64,000 bases of DNA from Erwinia sp. S63 (GCF_016625195.1 NZ_JACVUP010000013.1:1-64000), one strand, 5' to 3'; positions 53,070 to 63,125 are shown, numbered from the stretch's first letter. Notes: generated by a model from the letters alone, not told the origin. Made by a program: numbers and translations.

Positions 53070-53803
53070 GTCTGAACCCGAATTTCTATCAGGGCCGTCT
53101 GTGCCTCAACGTGCTGGCCGGTTCTAAGCAGAACGCCAAAGAGATCTGGCAGGCCGCAGAAGGCCACGTGCTGGTGGGCGTCTTATCAAAAAACTACGCC
53201 ACCAATGAAGAAGCGATTGCCGATATGCGCGAGTACGCGGCGCTGATCGACAACGCGCTTTCCGTTGGACTGGGCGCCGGCGATCCGAATCAGTCAGCAA
53301 TGGTGAGTGAGATCTCAGCGGTGCTGCAACCGCAGCACGTTAACCAGGTATTTACCGGTGTCGCTACCAGCCGTGCCTTGCTTGGGCAGAATCACACCGT
53401 GGTTAACGGCCTGATTTCGCCAACCGGCACGCCGGGCCTGGTGAAAATTTCCACCGGACCGCGCAGCTCGCAACTGGAAGATGCGATTGTGCCGATCGAC
53501 AGCGCTATCGCCATGCTGCAGGACATGGGCGGCAGCTCAGTGAAATACTTCCCGATGGGCGGTTTAAAAGCGGTGAATGAGTACCGTGCTGTTGCCGAAG
53601 CCTGTGCGCGTCACGACTTCTGGCTAGAGCCGACTGGCGGCATCGATCTTAATAATTTCGAAGCCATTGTGCAGATTGCGCTTGATGCGGGCGTCAGCAA
53701 AGTGATTCCACACGTCTATAGTTCGATCATCGACAGTGCCACTGGCGACACGCGCATTGACGATGTGCGTCAGCTTCTGGCAACGTGCAAGAAACTGCTG
53801 TAA
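53066..53803 (+). CDS. DgaF-like 2-dehydro-3-deoxy-phosphogluconate aldolase
   Basis: 245 aa. KDGP aldolase family: splits 2-keto-3-deoxy-6-phosphogluconate into pyruvate and glyceraldehyde 3-phosphate. K160 in SSVKYFPMGG matches the Schiff-base lysine motif (VK.FP) of class I KDPG aldolases; EPTGGIDLNNF is the phosphate-binding loop. Translationally coupled to the ammonia lyase. The product enters glycolysis directly, bypassing the host's own Entner-Doudoroff dehydratase. Confidence 0.9.
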   Translation: MSLNPNFYQGRLCLNVLAGSKQNAKEIWQAAEGHVLVGVLSKNYATNEEAIADMREYAALIDNALSVGLGAGDPNQSAMVSEISAVLQPQHVNQVFTGVATSRALLGQNHTVVNGLISPTGTPGLVKISTGPRSSQLEDAIVPIDSAIAMLQDMGGSSVKYFPMGGLKAVNEYRAVAEACARHDFWLEPTGGIDLNNFEAIVQIALDAGVSKVIPHVYSSIIDSATGDTRIDDVRQLLATCKKLL

Positions 53804-53827
53804 CAAACGATTCACAGGTGAAGCTCC

Positions 53828-55738
53828 GTGAGATTTCCCAATCAGCGTCTGGCCCAACTTTTCGCTGCGCTGCAAAATGAAACGCTGCCACAGGATGAAC
53901 TGGCGCGCCGCTTTTCAGTTTCAACGCGCACGGTGCGCACCGATATCACCGCGCTGAATGCGCTGCTGGAGCAGCATGGCGCACAGTTCGTACTGGCGCG
54001 TGGTGCGGGATATCAACTCAAAATCGACGATGTGGCGCTTTTTGATCGTCTGCAGGAAGAGAGCGCTGCGCCGCTGCGTGTGCCGCGTACTTCTCAGGAT
54101 CGCGTGCGCTATTTGCTCACGCGTTTTCTTACCGCGGCCTATTCGCTTAAGCTGGAAGACCTGTCGGAGGAGTGGTTTGTCAGCCGTGCCACCCTGCAAA
54201 GTGATATGGCGGAAGTGCGGGAATGGCTTGGCCGCTATCATCTGAATATCGAAACCAAACCGCATTACGGCATGAAGTTGTTTGGCAGCGAGGCGGCGAT
54301 CCGCACCTGCCTGACGGATCTGCTGTGGCAGATCGATCAGGAGATGCCCGACAGCCCGCTGCTGACGGTGGAAGCGCTGCACAGCGGTATCCTGGCGCAG
54401 CTGGAGCCGCTGTTGCAGCACTGCTTTAATCAGCACGCAATTCGCCTGAGCGATGAGGGCGAGCGCTATCTGCAAATCTACTGTGCGGTGGCAGTAAGAC
54501 GCATCAGCGAAGGTTTCCCACTTAACGATCCCGGCGCGGAAGATGTCGGTGATGAGGTGCGCGAAGCCGCACATCATCTGGTGAATCTGATACAGCCGCT
54601 GGTTGGCAAACCGATTTCGCAGGCGGAAGAGAACTGGCTGCGCGTCAATATCGCCGCCCGGCAGATTCAGGCGCTGTCGCCCAGCACCATTAATGCTGAT
54701 GACGCTGATGCGCTGGTCGATTACCTGCTGAGTTACATCAACACCCACTACAACTACCGCTTGCAGCAGGATGAACAGCTGCGGGCCGACCTGCTCACCC
54801 ATATCAAAACCATGATTACCCGGGTGCGCTATCAAATTCATATTCCCAATCCGCTGCTGAGCAACATCAAACAGCACTATCCGATGGCGTATGACGTGAC
54901 GCTGGCGGCGGTCACCAGCTGGGGAAAGTACACGCCGTACAGCATCAGCGAGAACGAAATCGGCTTTCTGGTGCTGCATATCGGTGTCGGGCTGGAGCGG
55001 CATTACGATGTCGGCTATCAACGCCATCCGCAGGTGCTGCTGGTGTGCGACAGCGGCAACTCCACACTGCGCATGATTGAAGCGCTGCTGCTGCGTAAAT
55101 ATCCGCAGCTGGTGGTCACGGCGCGTTTGTCGCAGCGTGATTACGAGATGCGCGAACACATCGAAGAAGATTTCGTGATTTCTACCGTGCGTTTAAGCGA
55201 AAAGAATAAGCCGATTGCGGTGATGTCACCGTTCCCGACCGAGTTCCAGCTGGAGCAGTTAGGCAAGCTGGTGCTTGTGGATCGCACGCGTCCTTACATG
55301 CTAGAGAAATACTTCGACGCGCAGCACTTTATGGTGCTGGATAAGCCGATGACGCAATCAGCGCTGTTCCGTGTGCTGTGCGATCAGCTGGAGTCAGAAG
55401 GCTATGTGGATGCGGAGTTTTATCCCTCGGTGGAAGAGCGTGAAGCCATCGTCAGCACCATGCTCGGCGAAGGCATTGCACTGCCGCACTCCCTGGGATT
55501 GCTGGCGAAGAAAACCGTGGTGTATACCGTACTGGCACCGCATGGCGTGAGCTGGGGCGATGAAACCGCTTCGGTGATTTTCCTGCTGGCGATCAGCAAA
55601 AGCGAATACGAAGAGGCGATGGCGATTTACGATCTGTTCGTCACCTTCCTGCGCGAGAGGGCGATGACAAGGCTGCGTGACTGCGGGGATTTCGTCAGCT
55701 TTAAAGCGGTGGCGATCGATTGTCTCAGCCGGATGTGA
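53828..55738 (+). CDS. BglG/MtlR-type transcriptional regulator with PTS domains
   Basis: 636 aa. Order: HTH_11 (about 5-60, ARRFSVSTRTVRTDI), second Mga-like HTH (about 90-140), PRD1 (about 180-285), PRD2 (about 295-395), EIIB-Gat-like (about 402-490, C407 in LLVCDSGNST), EIIA-like (about 505-632, H554 in GIALPHS). PRD2 keeps two candidate phospho-histidines, H350 and H384. In PRD1 the position where relatives have His before the A..R motif reads Tyr (Y218 in LQIYCAVAVRR). This is the layout of PTS-controlled activators such as MtlR and LicR. GTG start at 53828, 24 bases after the aldolase gene, so it is probably in the operon it controls. Confidence 0.9.
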   Translation: MRFPNQRLAQLFAALQNETLPQDELARRFSVSTRTVRTDITALNALLEQHGAQFVLARGAGYQLKIDDVALFDRLQEESAAPLRVPRTSQDRVRYLLTRFLTAAYSLKLEDLSEEWFVSRATLQSDMAEVREWLGRYHLNIETKPHYGMKLFGSEAAIRTCLTDLLWQIDQEMPDSPLLTVEALHSGILAQLEPLLQHCFNQHAIRLSDEGERYLQIYCAVAVRRISEGFPLNDPGAEDVGDEVREAAHHLVNLIQPLVGKPISQAEENWLRVNIAARQIQALSPSTINADDADALVDYLLSYINTHYNYRLQQDEQLRADLLTHIKTMITRVRYQIHIPNPLLSNIKQHYPMAYDVTLAAVTSWGKYTPYSISENEIGFLVLHIGVGLERHYDVGYQRHPQVLLVCDSGNSTLRMIEALLLRKYPQLVVTARLSQRDYEMREHIEEDFVISTVRLSEKNKPIAVMSPFPTEFQLEQLGKLVLVDRTRPYMLEKYFDAQHFMVLDKPMTQSALFRVLCDQLESEGYVDAEFYPSVEEREAIVSTMLGEGIALPHSLGLLAKKTVVYTVLAPHGVSWGDETASVIFLLAISKSEYEEAMAIYDLFVTFLRERAMTRLRDCGDFVSFKAVAIDCLSRM

Positions 55739-55805
55739 TCGTCAATCAGGGCGGCTTGAATATCGCCAAAACAATGTCCGGCATGAATTCCGCATTAAAA
55801 TTTTT

Positions 55806-55855
55806 GGGATGAATGCCGCCATTACAATGTTCGGCGTAGGGGCGGCATTTATCCC
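55806..55855. repeat. long imperfect inverted repeat after the regulator
   Basis: GGGATGAATGCCGCC at 55806-55820 and GGCGGCATTTATCCC at 55841-55855, 15-bp arms with one mismatch around 20 bases that contain GTAG. It lies between convergent genes and is probably a degenerate REP pair acting as a transcript end. Confidence 0.55.
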
Positions 55856-55868
55856 GGCCTGGATTTAA

Positions 55869-56771
55869 TCAACCGCGCTGCTTCGCCAGCAATCGCGGGA
55901 TCTCACGCAAGCACCACGCCTTGGCTTCACCCATGCTGTCGCGGCGCCACGCCATAATAATATCCACTTCACGGGTGTATTCGGCACTCACCACACGCAG
56001 ACGACCTTCGGCGATATCCTGTTCCACCATCGGATAAGGCATGGTGGCGACTCCCAACCCCGCCAGCAGCGCTCGGCGTTTATCATCCATGCTGCTCACC
56101 GTCAGGCGTTGCTGTTTATCCAGCAACTGCACCGTTAACACCGGGCGTTCGCGCGCGGTATCTGCCACCGCGATGCCGCGATACTTCACGCGCGTCACTT
56201 CAGACAGCGGCTCGGCTTCCTGATGAATCGGGTGATCCGGACTGGCCACGTAGACGCTCATAATGCTGTAAAGCTTACGGGTGTTGATCTCGGTTGAGGC
56301 ACGGAAGTGCATATCAGGCGCAATCACGATATCCGCGCGGCCTTGTTCCAGGCGCTCCCAGGCACCGGCCAATACTTCGGTGACCAGTGAAATCTGCGTG
56401 TTGGCTTTCTCCGCCAGTTTTTCAACGACAGGGAACAGCAGGTTGGTGGGGATCAGCGCTTCGGCCACGATGGTGAGATGGGTTTCCCAACCGCGTGCCA
56501 GCGCTTCGGCATCGGTGGTGAGCTTATCGGCCGCTTCCAGCAGTACGCGTCCCCGCTCCAGCAGCATGCGCCCGACATTGGTGAACTTGGTGCGGTGGCC
56601 GGAGCGGTCAAACAGCACCACATCCAACTCTTCTTCCAGTTTCTGCATGGTGTAGCTCAATGCAGAGGGAACGCGGCCCAGTTCATCGGCTGCCGCAGCA
56701 AAGCTGCCACGACGATCGATAGCATCCATCACACGTAAAGCTTCGAGGGTTAACGCGCGGTCTTTTGCCAT
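55869..56771 (-). CDS. yhaJ: LysR-family regulator YhaJ
   Basis: 300 aa. Winged HTH at about 9-68 (AIDRRGSFAAAADELGRVPSALSY) is identical in character to E. coli YhaJ, followed by the LysR effector-binding domain (about 95-295, with DIVIAPDMHFR and GLGVATMPYPMVEQDIAEGRL). E. coli YhaJ activates yqjF, yhaK and others, responds to 2,4-dinitrotoluene derivatives and in pathogens affects type III secretion. Divergent from yhaK, the same pairing as in E. coli but in a different chromosomal setting. Confidence 0.93.
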   Translation of the reverse strand: MAKDRALTLEALRVMDAIDRRGSFAAAADELGRVPSALSYTMQKLEEELDVVLFDRSGHRTKFTNVGRMLLERGRVLLEAADKLTTDAEALARGWETHLTIVAEALIPTNLLFPVVEKLAEKANTQISLVTEVLAGAWERLEQGRADIVIAPDMHFRASTEINTRKLYSIMSVYVASPDHPIHQEAEPLSEVTRVKYRGIAVADTARERPVLTVQLLDKQQRLTVSSMDDKRRALLAGLGVATMPYPMVEQDIAEGRLRVVSAEYTREVDIIMAWRRDSMGEAKAWCLREIPRLLAKQRG

Positions 56772-56900
56772 GCCGGTTCTCTGTCAGTAAATTTGAATAT
56801 GCCAGGCAGATTAACTGGCTAACAATCCGGCGTCCAGCCTTTTACCATTAACGTATAAAGCCTGTGGTCGAATCTCACCGCAGTGCGTCGGAGGTAAATC

Positions 56901-57602
56901 ATGATGACAACCCGCTGCGCGTCCGCATGTGGCCAGGCCGATTTCGGTTGGTTGCAGGCGCGATACAGCTTCTCTTTTGGCCACTATTTTGACCCGAAAT
57001 TGATGGGCTACGCTTCATTGCGTGTGCTCAATCAGGAAGTGCTGGCGCCGGGTGCGGCGTTCCAGCCACGCAGCTATCCGCAGGTGGATGTGCTGAACCT
57101 GGTACTGCAGGGTGAAGCGGAGTACCGCGACAGCGAAGGTAACCACCTGGTCGCGCGGGAAGGCGAGGCCATGCTGCTGTCGGCACGTCAGGGTGTGAAC
57201 TACAGCGAAATCAACATCAGCAAAGAGGGACCGTTGACGCGCATGCAGCTGTGGCTGGCGGCCTGCCCGGAACGTGAAAATCCGCTGCTGCAGAAAATCG
57301 CTGTGCCACAGCAAACTCGTTTCTTGCTGGCCTCGCCAGACGGCGTGGATGGCAGTCTGCAACTGCGTCAGCAGGTGTGGGTGCATCAGATCATTCTGGC
57401 ACCAGGTGAACAGCATACGGTGAAGCTGAATGGCCCTCGCGCCTATCTGCAATCGATCCACGGTTCGTTGGATCTACAGGCAAGCAGCGCCAATCAGGAA
57501 TTATTGAGCTGTGGTGACGGCGCGTTCTTGAGTGAAGAACATCAGATTACGTTGCAGGCGAAAACACCGCTGCGTGCCCTGGTGATCGATTTACCGGCAT
57601 AA
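56901..57602 (+). CDS. yhaK: pirin-like bicupin YhaK
   Basis: 233 aa, the E. coli length. Bicupin fold: SFSFGHYFDPKLMGYASLRVLNQE and HDN-like segment PRSYPQVDVLNLVLQGEAEYRDSEGN (key residues only) mark the first cupin; the second is around HQIILAPGEQHTVKLNGPRAYLQSIHG. The metal-binding set of true pirins is incomplete in this subfamily. E. coli YhaK is redox-sensitive and induced by nitrosative stress. GGAGGTAAATC precedes two consecutive ATG codons; the first aligns with the E. coli start. Confidence 0.92.
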   Translation: MMTTRCASACGQADFGWLQARYSFSFGHYFDPKLMGYASLRVLNQEVLAPGAAFQPRSYPQVDVLNLVLQGEAEYRDSEGNHLVAREGEAMLLSARQGVNYSEINISKEGPLTRMQLWLAACPERENPLLQKIAVPQQTRFLLASPDGVDGSLQLRQQVWVHQIILAPGEQHTVKLNGPRAYLQSIHGSLDLQASSANQELLSCGDGAFLSEEHQITLQAKTPLRALVIDLPA

Positions 57603-57603
57603 A

Positions 57604-57628
57604 AAAAGCAGCCCGTTGAGGCTGCCCT
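57604..57628 (-). terminator. terminator of dolP (minus strand)
   Basis: Stem GCAGCC/GGCTGC with CGTTGA loop (57610-57627); the A-run at 57603-57609 gives a T-run on the minus strand. It may also end yhaK weakly. Confidence 0.65.
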
Positions 57629-57672
57629 GATCTGTGGTCGGGGCGCAATTGACTGCGCCCGTCAGATGCAGA

Positions 57673-58245
57673 TTACTTGAGGATGGTGAACGCGGTTGTT
57701 ACGTGTTTCACACCGCTCACACGACTGGCCACATCGGCCGCCGCAGTGGCTTCCTGTTGTGTCACCAGACCCAGCAGGAACACTTCACCGTTTTCCGTGG
57801 TCACTTTCACGTTCGAGGATTTCACCTGATCGCTACCAAGCAGCTGTGAGCGGATTTTGGTGGTGATCCAGGTATCGGATGATGAGGTTCCGAGGCTCAC
57901 TTTCTGGCCAGTGCGGATTTCGTTATACACCTCGGTGGCACCATCCACGCCCATGGCAATCTGCTTGGCGCGGCTCGCCAAATCAGCCGATGGCGATTGA
58001 CCGGTCAGCAGCACTTTGCCCTGATAAGCGGTGACCACGACGCGTGCCTGGTTTTTGATTTGTTCATCTTTAGCCAGTGCGTTACTGACACGCAGTTCCA
58101 GCGTACCATCATCCACTTGCGTCCCCACGGTGCGCGGGTCCGTTGCGGTTTTGGTCGCCACAGCGGCGCCGCCTGCCACAACGGCAACACAGCCTTGTAG
58201 CATCATGGCGGTTAAAAGAATGGCGACAGCGTTCAATGCTTTCAT
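57673..58245 (-). CDS. dolP: division and outer-membrane stress lipoprotein DolP (YraP)
   Basis: 190 aa outer-membrane lipoprotein with two BON domains (about 45-115 and 122-188) that binds anionic phospholipids, localises to division sites and supports BamA and septal wall hydrolysis. Signal peptide with lipobox MLQGC, lipidated C19. The conserved TDPRTVGTQVDDGTLE region and SSNVKVTTENGEVFLLGLVT are present. ATG at 58245 has AAGGAG upstream. Last gene of lpoA-yraN-diaA-dolP. Confidence 0.95.
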   Translation of the reverse strand: MKALNAVAILLTAMMLQGCVAVVAGGAAVATKTATDPRTVGTQVDDGTLELRVSNALAKDEQIKNQARVVVTAYQGKVLLTGQSPSADLASRAKQIAMGVDGATEVYNEIRTGQKVSLGTSSSDTWITTKIRSQLLGSDQVKSSNVKVTTENGEVFLLGLVTQQEATAAADVASRVSGVKHVTTAFTILK

Positions 58246-58259
58246 TTGAGCTCCTTCAG

Positions 58260-58847
58260 TCATTCCTGGTGTGGGAACAAAGTGTTATCAATCAAATCAC
58301 ACAGGCAGTTCAGCGTCAGCATATGCATTTCCTGAATGCGTGCGCTGCGATGTGACGGAATGCGAATTTCCACATCGTGCGGACCTAACAGGCCCGCCAG
58401 CTCACCGCCATCATGGCCGGTCAGCGCGACGATAGTCATATCGCGAGTAACCGCAGCTTCAACCGCTTTTACGATATCGCGGGTGTTGCCACGGGTTGAA
58501 ATGGCCAGCAGCACATCACCGGCCTGACCAAGCGCGCGAACCTGCTTGGCATAAACTTCATCGTGGAGACGATCGTTGCCGATCGCCGTCAGCATGACAT
58601 TATCGGCGCTCAGTGCCAGCGCAGGCAGGCTGGGGCGCTCGGTCTCAAAACGGTTAATCATACTGGCGGCAAAATGCTGAGCATTGGCCGATGAGGCACC
58701 GTTACCACAACTCAGGATTTTGTTACCGTTCAGCAGCGACTGCACCAGCGTCATAGCGGCGCGAGAAATCGCATCCGGCAGCGCCTCCGCAGCGGCGATT
58801 TGAGTCTGAATACTTTCGGTAAAACACGCTTTAATTCTGTCCTGCAC
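58260..58847 (-). CDS. diaA: DnaA initiator-associating protein DiaA
   Basis: SIS-domain homotetramer that binds DnaA and promotes its assembly and unwinding at oriC. 195 aa (E. coli 196), almost identical ([34 protein letters not shown]). GTG start at 58847 with AGGTGGT upstream. The window therefore holds both a DnaA assembly factor and a datA-like titration site, at opposite ends. Confidence 0.95.
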   Translation of the reverse strand: MQDRIKACFTESIQTQIAAAEALPDAISRAAMTLVQSLLNGNKILSCGNGASSANAQHFAASMINRFETERPSLPALALSADNVMLTAIGNDRLHDEVYAKQVRALGQAGDVLLAISTRGNTRDIVKAVEAAVTRDMTIVALTGHDGGELAGLLGPHDVEIRIPSHRSARIQEMHMLTLNCLCDLIDNTLFPHQE

Positions 58848-58861
58848 AAGACCACCTGGTT

Positions 58862-59257
58862 CTATCCATCGGCATTAAAGGCATCGGGCAGCCATTCCAG
58901 CTCACGCCCGGTAATGGCAATGATGTCAAAACGGCAATTCACCGTATCAAAACTGCCGCCGCGTGCCAGCAACCACCATGCAGCGGTACGCAGCAGCTTT
59001 TGTTGTTTCTGGCGCGTCACGCTGGCGGTGGCACCGCCGTAGCGCGCATCGCGTCGATAGCGCACTTCGACAAACACCCAGCAATCGGCGTCTCGCATAA
59101 TGAGGTCAATTTCCCCACTGCGGCAACGCACGTTGCTGGCAATCCATCGCAGCCCGGCGCGCCCCAGATAGCGACGCGCCTGCTGCTCCTGCTCAGCGCC
59201 AATGCGCTGGCGGTTTACTGCACTGGAACGATTTGTCCCTGACGATACTGGTTCCAT
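58862..59257 (-). CDS. yraN: UPF0102 putative endonuclease YraN
   Basis: 131 aa, the E. coli length. PD-(D/E)XK nuclease fold related to Holliday-junction resolvases: catalytic residues E and D in GEIDLIM and E in VFVEVRYR, with the R in place of the usual K. Biological role unknown. I use the ATG at 59257 (AGGAAG upstream), which overlaps the end of lpoA by 43 bases in another frame; the E. coli pair overlaps similarly. A reading eight codons longer is possible. Confidence 0.9.
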   Translation of the reverse strand: MEPVSSGTNRSSAVNRQRIGAEQEQQARRYLGRAGLRWIASNVRCRSGEIDLIMRDADCWVFVEVRYRRDARYGGATASVTRQKQQKLLRTAAWWLLARGGSFDTVNCRFDIIAITGRELEWLPDAFNADG

Positions 59258-61290
59258 GCCAACTTCCTGTTGATCACGCAATCCGTGTCGGCGCTCAGTT
59301 TGCCAGTGTTGCCATCAATGGCAAAACCAGGCACCTGGCGCATCTGGTTAAAGTGATTCGCCAGCGTCCAGGCATCAATGCCCATCGCGTAGAGACGAAC
59401 CAGCGAATAATCGTTGTTAAACGACTTCGCCGCCTGCTGCATCAGGCCCGGATTGTTGCCGGAGAGCAGCGGAATATCACTGAACTGCAGGCCATCCATT
59501 TCCAGACGGAAGTCTGGACCGGCACCCGCCTGTGCGCTGCGCGAACTGGCGTACAGCGCGATGTTGTTGCGGCTGCTGGTGCGCATCGCGATCATCGGCT
59601 TGATCAGTTGCAGCTCATCCTGGCTGGCCACGATGTACACCGCATCCACACTGCCACCGCTGGCATCGGCCGTCGGCGCGGGCGTGGTGGTTTGCGGTGC
59701 CGGAATGGTCAGGCCCGCAACGGCCACGCCGGCAGACTGTGGCTGTTCAACCGTCAACGGCGTGCCACTCAATGCGATACCGGCTCCGCTATTAATACCT
59801 TGTTTCAGCTCGGAAACGCCACCAAAACGCTGTTGCAGTACGGTGGATCCACCCAGTTGCTGCCACTCCTGTGCAAACGCCTTGCTGACGCGATCGCCAT
59901 AGCTGCTACGTGGCACCAACAGTAATGGCTGGCGCTTGCCCTGTTCGTAGATATGGTGCGCTGCATCGCGCGCTTCGTCTTCAGGAGAAAGCGCAAAATA
60001 ACAAATATTCGGATGGTTCTGGATCTGTTCTGGCTCGTTCAGCGCCAGCACGTTGAGTGGCGTCTGGCTGTTCACCACCGACTCCACGTCGTTTTTCAGC
60101 AGTGGGCCCACCACGATGGTCGCGCCATCCTGCTGTGCCTGCTGCATCACCTGGGCAATCGGCTGGCTGCTGGTGTCATAGACTTTCACTTGCGCACTGT
60201 TGTCCGGTTGAGCAGCCGTTGTCGCGGTCTGTGCGGCGGCCTGCGGCTGTTCGGTTTGCGGTGGCATATTGCCCGCCATGGCAGGGCTGACAACCGTGTT
60301 AGCGGCGGCGTTAGCATCGGCAGGCTGCTGAGCACTGGCGTCGCCAGTCTGTGGCGCTGAAGGCTGGGCATTGGCGTTGGTTGCCGCTGGGGCAGCAGGG
60401 GAAGGCTGTGGTGCTGGCGCATTTAACACGCCATTTTTAGCATCGTTAAAGCCCTTCTGAATCGCATTGGCAAAAACCTGTGCCTGGCCATTCAGCGGCA
60501 GCAGCAGCGCGATGGTGCTGGTCGAGGCTTTGGTGAAGTTTTGCACCTGGCTAAGCTGCGTTGGCAATGTTTTCGCACCCGGGTTTTGCGGATAACGTGT
60601 CTGCCAGTCTTTGATCGCCGCTTTCAGCATCTGCGGATCCTGGCTGTTGGTATGCCAGGTGTTAAGCAGATCGAGCCAGCCCTGCAGGGTGTTCTCATTG
60701 GCGTTAATCACCAGGCTGTTCAGCTGATCCTGCGTCATTTGCGTCAGAGCTCGCCAGGTGGCGTCAATATTGCTCTGGTGGTCGGCGCCTTGCAGCAGCG
60801 GCTCCTGAGCAATATAGGCGCGTAACAGTGCGAGTGAAGGGCGATTCTGCGCCGCAGCGATTTGCAGTGCGTAGTAGCGCACCTGCTGATCCTGAGACAG
60901 GCCATCAGTCTTCACCTGACCCAGCGTCTGTTGAGCGCCGCCGAAATCCTGCTGACCAATCTGCATCTGCGCGCGCAATAATTGCAGTTCCTGCTGCTGC
61001 ACTGCAGAGAGCTGCTGTGGCAGTTGCGAGATCTGATCGTTAGCCTGCGGATACTTTCCTTCCTTCAACAGGGCACGGATGGCAAGTAATTGCCAGTCGG
61101 TCTTGCTATCATCGCTGCTTTGCTGCACCTGTTGCAGATAATAGTCAGACCGGCCAGTAGCAGGCCCCTGAATATTGACGTTGGAGGTTTGCTGCGGTCC
61201 CTGGCCGCTACAGGCGGCTAAAATCAGTCCAGCGAGAAGAACAGGCACAAAGCGTCCTGCTTTATGACGTACGACTTTTGAAGGAAGCAT
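59215..61290 (-). CDS. lpoA: PBP1a activator lipoprotein LpoA
   Basis: Outer-membrane lipoprotein that reaches through the periplasm to activate the transpeptidase of PBP1a. Signal peptide with lipobox LAAC, lipidated C27. N-terminal TPR-like domain (about 45-250), then a C-terminal periplasmic-binding-protein-like domain (about 260-690) interrupted by a Pro/Ala/Gln-rich low-complexity stretch (about 295-375). 691 aa (E. coli 678). I use the ATG at 61290; a reading 21 codons longer would bury the signal peptide. Divergent from rsmI. Confidence 0.94.
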   Translation of the reverse strand: MLPSKVVRHKAGRFVPVLLAGLILAACSGQGPQQTSNVNIQGPATGRSDYYLQQVQQSSDDSKTDWQLLAIRALLKEGKYPQANDQISQLPQQLSAVQQQELQLLRAQMQIGQQDFGGAQQTLGQVKTDGLSQDQQVRYYALQIAAAQNRPSLALLRAYIAQEPLLQGADHQSNIDATWRALTQMTQDQLNSLVINANENTLQGWLDLLNTWHTNSQDPQMLKAAIKDWQTRYPQNPGAKTLPTQLSQVQNFTKASTSTIALLLPLNGQAQVFANAIQKGFNDAKNGVLNAPAPQPSPAAPAATNANAQPSAPQTGDASAQQPADANAAANTVVSPAMAGNMPPQTEQPQAAAQTATTAAQPDNSAQVKVYDTSSQPIAQVMQQAQQDGATIVVGPLLKNDVESVVNSQTPLNVLALNEPEQIQNHPNICYFALSPEDEARDAAHHIYEQGKRQPLLLVPRSSYGDRVSKAFAQEWQQLGGSTVLQQRFGGVSELKQGINSGAGIALSGTPLTVEQPQSAGVAVAGLTIPAPQTTTPAPTADASGGSVDAVYIVASQDELQLIKPMIAMRTSSRNNIALYASSRSAQAGAGPDFRLEMDGLQFSDIPLLSGNNPGLMQQAAKSFNNDYSLVRLYAMGIDAWTLANHFNQMRQVPGFAIDGNTGKLSADTDCVINRKLAWNQYRQGQIVPVQ

Positions 61291-61352
61291 ACTGTATCCA
61301 GTGATGTTTTTTTCTAGATGCTCAATATTAAATCGGCAATTCGGATGAAACA

Positions 61353-62216
61353 ATGAAACAACTCGATCGGGCAGAGATTTCTGCCAGCACGCTCTATATC
61401 GTTCCTACCCCGATCGGTAACCTGGGTGATATCACGCAGCGTGCGCTGACGGTGCTTGCGAGCGTCGATCTGGTCGCAGCGGAAGATACACGTCATACCG
61501 GGCTGTTGCTACAACATTTCGCCATCAATGCGCGACTGTTCGCACTTCACGACCACAACGAACAACAGAAAGCAGAAGTGTTGTTAGCCAGACTCCAGGA
61601 AGGCCAGAGCATAGCGCTGGTCTCTGATGCGGGCACGCCGTTAATCAACGATCCGGGCTATCATCTTGTGCGTCGCTGCCGTGAAGCAGGTGTGCGCGTG
61701 GTTCCGTTGCCGGGTGCCTGCGCGGCTATCACAGCATTAAGCGCGGCGGGGTTACCGTCAGATCGTTTCTGTTACGAAGGATTTCTGCCCGCCAAGAGCA
61801 AAGGCCGCTGCGATGTGCTGCGCTCCCTTGAGAATGAACCGCGAACCCTCATTTTTTATGAATCAACTCATCGTTTAATCGATAGCCTGCAGGATATGGT
61901 GAGCGTCTGGGGTGCAGATCGCTATGTGGTGCTGGCGCGTGAAATCACCAAAACCTGGGAAACCATCCAGGGCGCACCGGTGGGCGAGCTGCTGGCCTGG
62001 GTGCTGGAAGATGAAAACCGTCGCAAAGGCGAGATGGTGCTGATTGTTGAAGGGCACAAGGCCGACGAAGAAGCGTTGCCTGCCGAAGCGCTGCGCACCC
62101 TGGCGTTGCTGCAAGCGGAGCTGCCACTGAAAAAAGCCGCTGCGTTAACGGCGGAAATTCATGGCGTTAAGAAGAACGCCTTGTATAAGTATGCGCTGGA
62201 GCAGCAAGAGGCGTGA
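61353..62216 (+). CDS. rsmI: 16S rRNA (C1402) ribose 2'-O-methyltransferase RsmI
   Basis: Tetrapyrrole-methylase-fold enzyme that methylates the ribose of C1402 in the 30S decoding centre. 287 aa (E. coli 286). Motifs: [18 protein letters not shown] at the N-terminus, [31 protein letters not shown] and [18 protein letters not shown] (key stretches). Its stop codon lies inside the -35 of the rnpB promoter. Confidence 0.96.
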   Translation: MKQLDRAEISASTLYIVPTPIGNLGDITQRALTVLASVDLVAAEDTRHTGLLLQHFAINARLFALHDHNEQQKAEVLLARLQEGQSIALVSDAGTPLINDPGYHLVRRCREAGVRVVPLPGACAAITALSAAGLPSDRFCYEGFLPAKSKGRCDVLRSLENEPRTLIFYESTHRLIDSLQDMVSVWGADRYVVLAREITKTWETIQGAPVGELLAWVLEDENRRKGEMVLIVEGHKADEEALPAEALRTLALLQAELPLKKAAALTAEIHGVKKNALYKYALEQQEA

Positions 62217-62241
62217 CAAACGCAGGCGGATCGCCTATTAT
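62213..62241 (+). promoter_or_regulatory. sigma-70 promoter of rnpB
   Basis: GTGACA at 62213-62218 and TATTAT at 62236-62241, 17-base spacing, nine bases before the RNA's 5' end at 62250. The -35 overlaps the rsmI stop. Confidence 0.8.
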
Positions 62242-62249
62242 CCCGCGCC

Positions 62250-62626
<377 letters not shown>

Positions 62627-62638
62627 TTTCAGGTGAAA

Positions 62639-62660
62639 ACCCCGCTTCGGCGGGGTTTTT
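62639..62660 (+). terminator. Rho-independent terminator of rnpB
   Basis: ACCCCGC-TTCG-GCGGGGT followed by TTTT, a stable tetraloop hairpin. Confidence 0.95.
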
Positions 62661-62682
62661 GCTATCTGGTGTATGGCGGCGA

Positions 62683-62699
62683 GATGAAGGACTGTCCAC
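62683..62699 (+). repeat. remnant copy of the rnpB 3' end
   Basis: GATGAAGGACTGTCCAC matches GATGAATGACTGTCCAC of rnpB (62578-62594) at 16 of 17 positions, 105 bases downstream and after the terminator. E. coli has about 113-bp tandem repeats of this region after rnpB. Confidence 0.65.
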
Positions 62700-62777
62700 T
62701 CCACCCTCTTTGTATTGTTACGCATAAGGTTATTTATCGTTATAAATTAATCACTGGAATGAAAGGTTAAATAAATT

Positions 62778-63125
62778 ATGCAAGTTGCGGATCACGTTAG
62801 AGAGTTAATAAAAAAACATTTCTGGGAAATGTCAGATGATGCATCTCTGAGCACTGGAAAAGAAAGTGTTTTGCCTGAAGATGCCAACGATTTTCTTGAG
62901 GTGTATGCGGAGAAACTGAACGTCGATATGTCCTGTTTTGATTTTAATCGTTACTTTCCAAATGAAGGTATTCGGTTTTTACCCAATATATTGCTTCCTA
63001 AATATTTACGTTCATCTTCACAACCTCCCGAAGCATTAACCGTGAGCATGTTGATTGCATCTGCAGAAGCGGGGCATTGGCTTTATCACCAGTCGTATCC
63101 GGAGATGTGTCACGTAAAGAAATGA
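62778..63125 (+). CDS. DUF1493-like small protein
   Basis: 115 aa, probably soluble. The pattern ANDFLEVYAEKLNVDMSCFDFNRYFPNEG (acidic helix, F..YFp) and TVSMLIASAEAGHWLY resembles the DUF1493 family, which is patchy in enterobacteria and of unknown function. The gene and its surroundings are clearly richer in A+T than neighbours, and codons are not biased like the core genes, so it was probably acquired. GAAAGGTTAAATAAATT precedes the ATG. Family assignment is tentative. Confidence 0.7.
   Translation: MQVADHVRELIKKHFWEMSDDASLSTGKESVLPEDANDFLEVYAEKLNVDMSCFDFNRYFPNEGIRFLPNILLPKYLRSSSQPPEALTVSMLIASAEAGHWLYHQSYPEMCHVKK

Noticed and set aside
53921..55159. 412-codon open frame on the minus strand
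   Set aside because: It lies wholly inside the regulator gene; no domain is recognisable, no ribosome site, and the opposite frame has clear conserved domains. A codon-bias shadow.
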